This document shows, one piece after another, positions 55,029 through 61,148 of a DNA stretch of 64,000 nucleotides. The position numbers and the translations under genes are program-made. This stretch comes from JABSSA01 sp039984715 (GTDB lineage Bacteria > Pseudomonadota > Alphaproteobacteria > Rhodobacterales > Rhodobacteraceae): the NCBI GenBank assembly GCA_039984715.1, contig JBDWUA010000001.1, positions 62,001-126,000 on the forward strand, in the 5' to 3' direction. The notes beneath the pieces are model-generated. The model did not search any database and was not told the DNA's origin. It saw only the letters and a list, made by a program, of their open reading frames with translations. Position 1 is the stretch's first letter, and every line of letters begins with the position of its first letter.

Positions 55029-55154
55029 TCAGCCTTGGCGTGCTTTAAAGCGAGGCTGCGTCTTGTTGATGACGTAGACACGACCTTTGCGACGAACAAT
55101 GCGGCAATCACGGTGCCGGTTCTTCAGCGAACGGAGCGAATTACGAACCTTCAT
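55029..55154 (-). CDS. rpmJ: 50S ribosomal protein L36 (zinc-free type)
   Basis: A 41-residue ribosomal protein, too short for most ORF lists: it begins MKVRNSLRSLKNRHRDC and ends QPRFKARQG. It keeps the L36 layout but has only one Cys, so it is the C-minus type that needs no zinc. The ribosome-binding site AGGAGAGAG is strong and an intrinsic terminator follows. It is the last gene before the tRNA-Val on this strand. Confidence 0.96.
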   Translation of the reverse strand: MKVRNSLRSLKNRHRDCRIVRRKGRVYVINKTQPRFKARQG

Positions 55155-55232
55155 GGGCTCTCTCCTGTCTGGGCGCAGATGCCGGCGCCGAGTTAAAATA
55201 TCGATGCATCGAATGATGCGCCGAGAAAATCA

Positions 55233-55307
55233 TGGTGGACGATACTGGGATCGAACCAGTGACCCCTTCGATGTCAACGAAGTGCTCTACCGCTGAGCTA
55301 ATCATCC
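55233..55307 (-). tRNA. tRNA-Val (anticodon GAC)
   Basis: A complete 75-nt cloverleaf on the minus strand with encoded CCA. The acceptor stem starts GGATGAT, the D-arm is AGCTCAGCGGTAGAGC, the anticodon loop TTGACAT reads GAC between CTTCG and CGAAG, and the T-arm is ACTGGTTCGATCCCAGT. rpmJ lies 78 bp downstream on the same strand. Confidence 0.97.
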
Positions 55308-55342
55308 ATATGGCCTGCGCAACGAACACCCCAAAAGAAAGG

Positions 55343-55360
55343 GGCGCGGAATGCCGCGCC
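55343..55360. repeat. perfect hairpin upstream of tRNA-Val
   Basis: GGCGCGG and CCGCGCC form a perfect 7-bp stem with a 4-nt loop in the divergent space between tRNA-Val and the N-formylglutamate amidohydrolase gene. On the minus strand CCTTTCTTTT follows, so it could terminate a minus-strand transcript, but no gene on that strand ends here. Confidence 0.5.
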
Positions 55361-55450
55361 GGTTCGGGTGCTATAAAAGCTTCATCAAATGGGATCAAGG
55401 GCTTTTGGCATGCATAAAAACTAGTCTATGTTCTTTTGAGAGGAGTTCGA

Positions 55451-56311
55451 ATGGCTGGATCAACCTATAACGTTACAAGTCCGGAAACGCTGGAATCCGC
55501 GTTGGTGTTTGCCAGCCCGCATTCGGGCCGAAAATATACGCCGGATTTCTTGCGTCATTCGGTGTTGGATGAACGTACAATTCGGTCGTCAGAAGACGCA
55601 TATGTTGATCATTTGTTTGGTGCGGCACCAGAATTTGGGGCTCCGTTCATAACAGCGACAGCACCGCGCGCGTTCCTAGATCTTAATCGAAGCCCCGACG
55701 AATTGGACCCTGCGCTTATCACGGGGGTCCGATCAAACGGGCACAACCCGCGAATCGCCAGCGGACTGGGCGTCATTCCCCGCGTCGTTGCAGGCGGGCG
55801 GGCGATATACCGAGGGAAAATGTCGCGCCAAGAAGCGGAACAACGAATCGAATCGTATTGGCATCCGTATCATAACGCATTGCAGGGTTTGCTGGATCGC
55901 GCACATGCACGGTTTGGTCAGGCGATCTTGATCGACTGTCATTCGATGCCGCATGAGGCAATGGATGGGATCGCACGCGGCAGTGTTAAGCGTCCGGATG
56001 TCGTATTGGGTGATCGGTTTGGCGCAGCCGCCAGCGAACGCATTGTGGATCAAGTGGAAGAAGCTTTCACTCAGGCGGGTTTTACGGTCACGCGAAATGC
56101 GCCATTCGCAGGGGCTTATATTACGCAATCCTATGGTCGCCCGTCTCGTCAGCAGCACGCCATACAAGTCGAAATCGACAGGTCACTTTATATGAATGAG
56201 AGACGTGTCGAACAGAATGCGAATTTTCAATCTGTCAGATTAACATTGCGGCAGGTCATTTCAGAGATTTCGCAGATAGGCCTCGCGCGCATACCACTTG
56301 CTGCGGAGTAG
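55451..56311 (+). CDS. N-formylglutamate amidohydrolase family protein
   Basis: A 286-residue metal-dependent hydrolase of the HutG-type N-formylglutamate amidohydrolase family. Characteristic segments are ALVFASPHSGRKYTPDFL, SSEDAYVDHLFGAAPEFGAP, ATAPRAFLDLNRSPDELDP, IDCHSMPHEAMDG and QHAIQVEIDRSLYMNE. In histidine degradation it would form glutamate and formate, but no hut genes are present, so it may hydrolyse another N-acyl glutamate. ATG at 55451 follows GAGAGGAG; a TTG five codons upstream is rejected. Confidence 0.88.
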   Translation: MAGSTYNVTSPETLESALVFASPHSGRKYTPDFLRHSVLDERTIRSSEDAYVDHLFGAAPEFGAPFITATAPRAFLDLNRSPDELDPALITGVRSNGHNPRIASGLGVIPRVVAGGRAIYRGKMSRQEAEQRIESYWHPYHNALQGLLDRAHARFGQAILIDCHSMPHEAMDGIARGSVKRPDVVLGDRFGAAASERIVDQVEEAFTQAGFTVTRNAPFAGAYITQSYGRPSRQQHAIQVEIDRSLYMNERRVEQNANFQSVRLTLRQVISEISQIGLARIPLAAE

Positions 56312-56335
56312 ATTTTTTCCGCTTTTTCAAGGCCG

Positions 56336-57589
56336 TTATCGCAAGGCGCGGCCTTTCATAATGGCATTGGTCCCAAACCGAGCCCTTATCTTGTCTGTTG
56401 CGCGCTCTGCCGCGCTACGTTGGTTCGCTTCGGGATCCAGTAGATCGCCGGAAATGTCTGCGCGTTCCTCTGGAACCAGTTCGGACAAACCACAGCCCAA
56501 CAATCTATAAGCATGCGAATCGTCGCGTTGTTCGAAAAGCGTGCGGGCGGTACGATAAATGGTATCGGCCAATTGAGTCGGCTCGCGCAATGCATGACGT
56601 CTTGTCAGCAAAGAATGGTCAGCACGCTTGAGCTTGAGCGTCACAACGCGACCTGCGATTCCCTTTGCTTTGGCTCTATCCGCAACCTTTTCGGCCATGC
56701 GCCAAACGTGGCCGTCCAGAATGTCTTCGTCAGATGTGTCCTCAAAAAATGTCGTTTCATTGGAAATCGACTTCATCTTTGTATGCCGGGATACTCGTCT
56801 TGTATCTTGGCCGCGCGCCAGATGCCAAAGGCGATCACCCAACGAACCAAACCGCGCAACCAAGTCAGTTCGTTCCCACCTTAACAGATCCGAAAACGTT
56901 CGGATGCCTGCTTTGTCCAGAGATGTCTGCGCAGCCTGCCCAACCCCCCAAATCAAACGCACTGGTTTGTCACGCAAGAATGAAGCGGTTTCTGCCTTAC
57001 CGATCACAGAAAACCCGCGTGGCTTGTCCAAGTCTGATGCGACCTTTGCCAAGAATTTATTGTGGCTTAGTCCAATCGACCCGGTCAGGCCCAATTCATC
57101 GCGCATCCTGCGAACAAGACCCGCCATCATAACGGCAGGGGGCGCGCCGTGCAGTTGTTGTGTCCCGCTTAAGTCCAGAAACGCTTCATCCAGCGACAAG
57201 GGTTCAATAGACGGGGTCAGCTCCTCCATCATGGCACGGATCGCTTTTGAGGCTTCGACATAAGCCGCCATTCGTGGGCCGACGACAACTGCTTCTGGGC
57301 ACAATTGCAGCGCTTTGAACATGGGCATTGCTGACCGAACACCGCGAATACGTGCGATGTAACATGCGGTCGACACAACGCCGCGACGTCCTCCGCCGAT
57401 GATCAAAGGCTTGTCTTCAAGGTCAGGATTGTCGCGCTTTTCGACCGACGCATAGAAGGCGTCGCAATCCATATGTGCAATTGAAAGCGAAAACAGTTCT
57501 GTATGCGATATGACACGCGGACTGCCGCAGGCCGGACATCGCCGGGCGGCGTCGAAATCGGTCAAGCATTCGCGGCATAGGCTGGGCAT
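56336..57589 (-). CDS. dinB: DNA polymerase IV with N-terminal zinc-ribbon-like segment
   Basis: A 417-residue Y-family translesion polymerase. Catalytic motifs are IAHMDCDAFYASVE (D41, D43) and SLDEAFLDLSG, with TGSIGLSHNKFLAKVASDLDKP and the little-finger domain C-terminal. The first 25 residues carry C5, C8, C18 and C21 as two C-x2-C pairs, a likely zinc ribbon absent from Escherichia coli DinB. It replicates past damaged bases. Convergent with the N-formylglutamate amidohydrolase gene. Confidence 0.93.
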   Translation of the reverse strand: MPSLCRECLTDFDAARRCPACGSPRVISHTELFSLSIAHMDCDAFYASVEKRDNPDLEDKPLIIGGGRRGVVSTACYIARIRGVRSAMPMFKALQLCPEAVVVGPRMAAYVEASKAIRAMMEELTPSIEPLSLDEAFLDLSGTQQLHGAPPAVMMAGLVRRMRDELGLTGSIGLSHNKFLAKVASDLDKPRGFSVIGKAETASFLRDKPVRLIWGVGQAAQTSLDKAGIRTFSDLLRWERTDLVARFGSLGDRLWHLARGQDTRRVSRHTKMKSISNETTFFEDTSDEDILDGHVWRMAEKVADRAKAKGIAGRVVTLKLKRADHSLLTRRHALREPTQLADTIYRTARTLFEQRDDSHAYRLLGCGLSELVPEERADISGDLLDPEANQRSAAERATDKIRARFGTNAIMKGRALR

Positions 57590-57644
57590 AGGAATTTGTC
57601 TGGGTTACGTCTGAGTATCCTAGTTCAATTTGAAAGCGTGAACC

Positions 57645-58085
57645 ATGGCAGGGCAACTCATCGGTGCGAAAATTGCACTTTTTGTCGGGGATAAACTTGC
57701 GACCCTGCTCCGAGACGACATTCCGGGGTTGAGTTGGGCAGGGTATTGGGATGTGCCGGGCGGTGGCCATGAAGGCGACGAAACCCCATTGCAATGTGTT
57801 CTGCGCGAGTTGGAAGAAGAGCTTTGCGTCGCGCTGGATCCCGATCTTGTTCAGTGGGGACGTGAATACGGAACATCAAACGGAGATATTTCGTGGTTCT
57901 TCGCCGCCCATGCGCCGGCTTCTTTGGAACACAAGATGCGGTTAGGTGACGAAGGTCAGGATTGGACACTTATGACGGTTGATAGCTTTCTAGCGCACGA
58001 CCGCGTGGTGCCACAGTTTAAACCGCGCGTTCTGGATTATCTGGCTGGCGTTCAAAGCACCGTTATTGACAGAAACAGCGCCTGA
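57645..58085 (+). CDS. NUDIX hydrolase
   Basis: A 146-residue Nudix protein. The Nudix box reads GGGHEGDETPLQCVLRELEEEL (G-x5-E-x7-R-E-x2-E-E), with intact metal-binding glutamates. It would hydrolyse a nucleoside diphosphate linked to another moiety; substrate unknown. Starts 55 bp from the divergent dinB start and could serve nucleotide-pool cleaning, which is inference. Confidence 0.9.
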   Translation: MAGQLIGAKIALFVGDKLATLLRDDIPGLSWAGYWDVPGGGHEGDETPLQCVLRELEEELCVALDPDLVQWGREYGTSNGDISWFFAAHAPASLEHKMRLGDEGQDWTLMTVDSFLAHDRVVPQFKPRVLDYLAGVQSTVIDRNSA

Positions 58086-58105
58086 TCCGCCGAAGTCAGA
58101 GCCGA

Positions 58106-59188
58106 CTATAGAACGTGCATGGGGCTGACACTGCTTGGCTGGCTCGCAAAAGCAAACTGGTCAACTTCAAGCATTATTGACGTCAGAATGCGGGTCTCGC
58201 TTACCGTCAGCGACGGCTTAGCGGTTGGCCCGAATATCATAGGGTTTGCGATGAGGTCCGGGAATAGCGCGATCAACTCGGCCTGAGCTTGGGAAAACGC
58301 GCCATCTACAGACGGCAGAAAGCTCTCAGTGTCTAGGTTATTGCATTTGATGATCTGATGATCAGCCAGCAAAATGTGCCAATATTCGACACCATCGACA
58401 TCAAGTTCTTCGTTGATGCCCGGTAAGTTTGTAAGGCCCACGGCGGGTACCAGCACTTCGCTTGCTCCGAACAGCATTTCCGCGACATGACTGGTTATCA
58501 AGATACGATGCTGGCGTGAAACCGACATATCCTGCGACGGCAAGTTCGGCCCCAGAGCGTCTTTTTGAATCTTAACTGGAGAAAGATTTGGTTTATCTTG
58601 TAGCATAGCTTTGGTCAGGGATTTTTTGCCGATCCATTCAATAGGTAAAAACCTGTCGCCTTGGGTCCAGACTTTGTCACCGACTTGTAATTGCTCAACA
58701 GGGACGTTGCCTGTTTCTGTTTTGATTTGGCATCCCGCCGTAAAGCACGCGACGATTTCGGTATAGGCTTCGGTGGCTTGCGGCGCCAGTGCAGAGGTCG
58801 TGACGCTATCGCCGGGATTGATTTCGATTGTTGTGGCAACACCGATAAAATCACCAACAGACCCGCCATTGATTGTGATGTACAAGATGCGTCCGGTTTC
58901 GCCGGTCGTGTCGTTGACGATGACACCTTCAGCGGCATTATAAATCTGGTCGCCGGTGCTGGCGATCGTGACACCGTCTAACTGAAAATCCTGTGTCAGT
59001 GTTTGATTAAGACCCGGGTCTTGCGTCTGTCCGCCATTCGCAAAAAAGTCATCAAAATCAGCATCATCATCACTGAATTCAGCAATATCCGCAGTCGCCC
59101 CAGCCGAGATGGAAAACGTTCCATTGATAATATCGAAAAGATTTGCGGCACCGAAATCAGAAACTGACCAAACTGCTATCGCGGGCAT
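58106..59188 (-). CDS. Hint (hedgehog/intein) domain protein
   Basis: A 360-residue protein. Residues about 1-145 form an acidic, beta-rich, calcium-binding-like N-terminal part (ATADIAEFSDDDADFDDFF). From C148 a Hint_2 domain follows (VACFTAGCQIKTETGNVPVEQL; QVGDKVWTQGDRFLPIEWIGKK; MSVSRQHRILITSH), the autoproteolytic fold of hedgehog and inteins. Roseobacters have many such genes, thought to be exported by the type I route; no Sec signal is visible here. The partner or substrate is unknown. Confidence 0.85.
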   Translation of the reverse strand: MPAIAVWSVSDFGAANLFDIINGTFSISAGATADIAEFSDDDADFDDFFANGGQTQDPGLNQTLTQDFQLDGVTIASTGDQIYNAAEGVIVNDTTGETGRILYITINGGSVGDFIGVATTIEINPGDSVTTSALAPQATEAYTEIVACFTAGCQIKTETGNVPVEQLQVGDKVWTQGDRFLPIEWIGKKSLTKAMLQDKPNLSPVKIQKDALGPNLPSQDMSVSRQHRILITSHVAEMLFGASEVLVPAVGLTNLPGINEELDVDGVEYWHILLADHQIIKCNNLDTESFLPSVDGAFSQAQAELIALFPDLIANPMIFGPTAKPSLTVSETRILTSIMLEVDQFAFASQPSSVSPMHVL

Positions 59189-59475
59189 CTAACACGCTCC
59201 TGTGTAGAATCAGAAAACAAACGTAACTGTCCAACATGTAGCGATGATTTCTCATGAAAAACGGGGAAATTTGCTGGTTGATTGCCATCTGTGAGGAAAT
59301 TTGCCGGAAACCCTCATAACGTGCAATTTTCCGCCGAGAACCCAAAAATAGCGTCTGAATTCTTGGCGAAATGAGGCTCCGTTAAAACGGTCGTTTTGTG
59401 CCATTCACAATGGTTTGGAAACATCCGGAAGAGTGTGGTGCAGCCGCCTAGTTTTTGTCTTGGGGAGGATTTCAC
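59189..59475. other. 287-bp spacer upstream of the Hint gene
   Basis: It lies between the Hint gene start and the small ORF at 59476. It must hold the Hint gene promoter, since the gene is transcribed toward lower coordinates. I see no tRNA, conserved motif or repeat in it. Confidence 0.5.
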
Positions 59476-59670
59476 ATGCGGCTGCCCCACATAAAGCCCC
59501 CCCGCGCAGAATGGCGGGGGGAAGGTGACGAACCCAGGGAAGAACCGGTCCGTCAGGGAGTATCACTAGAGCCAGCAATACCACTCATAGGGGAATTGCG
59601 CGAGGGAATTTTCCGAATACGCCCTATATCGTGTGGCCCGTTGCCATTTTCACACAGTTTATGGGGTTAG
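59476..59670 (+). CDS. possible small protein, 64 residues
   Basis: An ORF with an ATG 8 nt after GGGGAGGA, one of the best ribosome-binding sites in this part of the window. It is Pro/Arg/Glu-rich (EWRGEGDEPREEPVRQG) and ends 4 bp inside the convergent pyrF stop. The DNA includes a GC-rich inverted repeat (CCCCCCGC/GCGGGGGG near 59498-59521). I do not recognise the protein, and a structured RNA is an equally good reading of the same DNA. Confidence 0.35.
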   Translation: MRLPHIKPPRAEWRGEGDEPREEPVRQGVSLEPAIPLIGELREGIFRIRPISCGPLPFSHSLWG

Positions 59671-60356
59671 GGCAGTGTGTCCAAAATGGCCTGTGCAGCC
59701 GCTTTCGGATCAGAGCTTTGCCAAACCGGGCGGCCAACGACGATGTGATCTGCGCCAGCTTCAATTGCGGACCGGGGGTCTGCAACGCGCTTTTGATCTC
59801 CATGATCGGAACCGTATGGTCGCACGCCCGGCGTCACGATCAAACGTCCCTCGGCTTCCGGCAATGCACGAATTGCTGCGGCTTCGTGTGGGGATGCGAT
59901 CACTCCGTCTGCGCCGGCTTCAAATGCGCGGGCTGCGCGTGTCAAAACCAGTTCCGTCATGTCGCCGGGTTGAATTAACGCAGCATCCAGATCCGCACGA
60001 TCCAAGGAGGTTAGTATTGTGACGCCCAAAATCTTTAGATTTGACCCAGCGGCACCTTCTTTAGCGGCGCGCACAACATTTGGGTCGCCGTGTACTGTGA
60101 GAAAATCCAGATCGAATTGAGCAAGGCCACGAACGGCTGCTTCTACGGTCGCTCCGATGTCGAACAACTTCAGGTCTAAGAAAATGCGTTTGCCATGGTC
60201 TTGGATGAGTTCGTTCGCCAAAGCGAAACCGCCGCCGGTCAACATTCCCAAACCGACTTTGTAGAATGACACTGTATCGCCTATGCGGCCGGTAAGTTCC
60301 AAACCAGCGATCACGTTGGGCACATCAAGTGCCACAATTAAACGGTCGTCCGCCAT
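59667..60356 (-). CDS. pyrF: orotidine 5'-phosphate decarboxylase
   Basis: A 229-residue TIM-barrel enzyme that converts OMP to UMP, the final step of de novo UMP synthesis. Active-site segments are IVALDVPN, FYKVGLGML, and the catalytic FLDLKLFDIGATVEAAVRGL (K-x2-D), with TPGVRPYGSDHGDQKR at the C-terminal phosphate-binding loop. Full length. It starts 255 bp from a small gene on the same strand. Confidence 0.96.
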   Translation of the reverse strand: MADDRLIVALDVPNVIAGLELTGRIGDTVSFYKVGLGMLTGGGFALANELIQDHGKRIFLDLKLFDIGATVEAAVRGLAQFDLDFLTVHGDPNVVRAAKEGAAGSNLKILGVTILTSLDRADLDAALIQPGDMTELVLTRAARAFEAGADGVIASPHEAAAIRALPEAEGRLIVTPGVRPYGSDHGDQKRVADPRSAIEAGADHIVVGRPVWQSSDPKAAAQAILDTLP

Positions 60357-60510
60357 ATCTTCCCTCCTGGTGATTTGAGACGTCTTAGGCCGCTTGTGAT
60401 TGGATTACAATCTGTGTCCCTTGGGAGGTTTTCTATTCACCTAGGGATCAGAATCCGGTGCGAGTTATTCTCGCGAATTCTGATTTTGAAGGGGCACGGC
60501 TGGTGAAAAG

Positions 60511-60535
60511 ACCCGGATGCATTTGCACCCGGGTG
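60511..60535 (-). terminator. intrinsic-type terminator upstream of pyrF
   Basis: On the minus strand, ACCCGGGTGC pairs with GCATCCGGGT around AAAT (one mismatch/wobble) and CTTTTC follows. It lies about 77 nt past the stop of the small gene at 60612, so it should end that transcript. Confidence 0.6.
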
Positions 60536-60576
60536 AGTTATTCAGAGACAAGGCTGGCAGGCGAAGTCTCTTACAT

Positions 60577-60599
60577 ACGCGTCGGGACAGATGACGCGT
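60577..60599. repeat. inverted repeat ACGCGTC/GACGCGT
   Basis: A perfect 7-bp dyad with a 9-bp spacer, just after the stop of the small gene at 60612 on the minus strand. It may be part of its terminator or an operator; nothing further can be said. Confidence 0.4.
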
Positions 60600-60611
60600 G
60601 AGGGAAATTGA

Positions 60612-60920
60612 TCAGGCCGCGATGGACCCCGTCCGGTATTGCGCGGCAATGTGCTTGCTCCAAGTGAACAAGCGCGAGATGGATTGGGGCAACAGATGTC
60701 CGCTTGGTAAATAAGACGACTGGCTTGCTCCGCTATGGCGACGAAGGGCTTGTGTCGTTAAGCCAGCACTCGCGCGGGAAAACTCCATATCGATAGGGGC
60801 GTGGATCGAACACGCATAGCTGTGTGTGCCACTTGGATCATGCACCGTCACCAACGCTTCAAAGGCTTGATCAGCAGCGTTATAGACGACACGGTTCAGC
60901 TCGACAGGGTGATGTTTCAT
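60612..60920 (-). CDS. conserved-looking small protein of unknown function
   Basis: A 102-residue protein of no family I recognise. It starts MKHHPVELNRVVYN, has a beta-rich first half (AFEALVTVHDPSGTHSYACSI) and a basic second half (ALRRHSGASQSSYLP). ATG at 60920 follows AGAGGTGG, a good ribosome-binding site. It is divergent from clpB across 228 bp and sits before pyrF. No signal peptide or membrane segment. Confidence 0.6.
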   Translation of the reverse strand: MKHHPVELNRVVYNAADQAFEALVTVHDPSGTHSYACSIHAPIDMEFSRASAGLTTQALRRHSGASQSSYLPSGHLLPQSISRLFTWSKHIAAQYRTGSIAA

Positions 60921-61041
60921 CTTCCACCTCTTGGGTTTGATGGAATTGATGTGGGAACCCAATGGCAGTATTTCACGGGGAAAAAGATCAAATGTGATTC
61001 ACAGGACAGTGAGTCATTGTTTCGAAACGCTGGCGGGACAT

Positions 61042-61070
61042 CTTGCGAAACCAAGGGAAGCCCCCATCTA
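61042..61070 (+). promoter_or_regulatory. sigma-32 (RpoH)-type heat-shock promoter of clpB
   Basis: CTTGCGA and CCCCATCTA are separated by 13 bp. The -10 element matches the RpoH consensus CCCCATNTA fully and the -35 element matches its CTTG core. It lies about 80 bp before the clpB start, and clpB is a classic heat-shock gene. Confidence 0.75.
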
Positions 61071-61148
61071 AAGTAGCGAAAGGCTCACTTGGTCATGTGC
61101 CTCTTGCAGGGCATGACTGGAACGGGCGCTTATAAAAGGAGATGAACG

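Noticed and set aside
55405..55432. Sigma-70-like TTGGCA-N16-TATGTT before the N-formylglutamate amidohydrolase gene
   Set aside because: The transcript start would fall in the ribosome-binding site; possible but too weak to list as a promoter.
61103..61134. Second heat-shock-like promoter (CTTGCA...CTTATA) just before clpB
   Set aside because: The 20-bp spacing is wrong and the start point would fall inside the ribosome-binding site; the site at 61042-61070 is far better.
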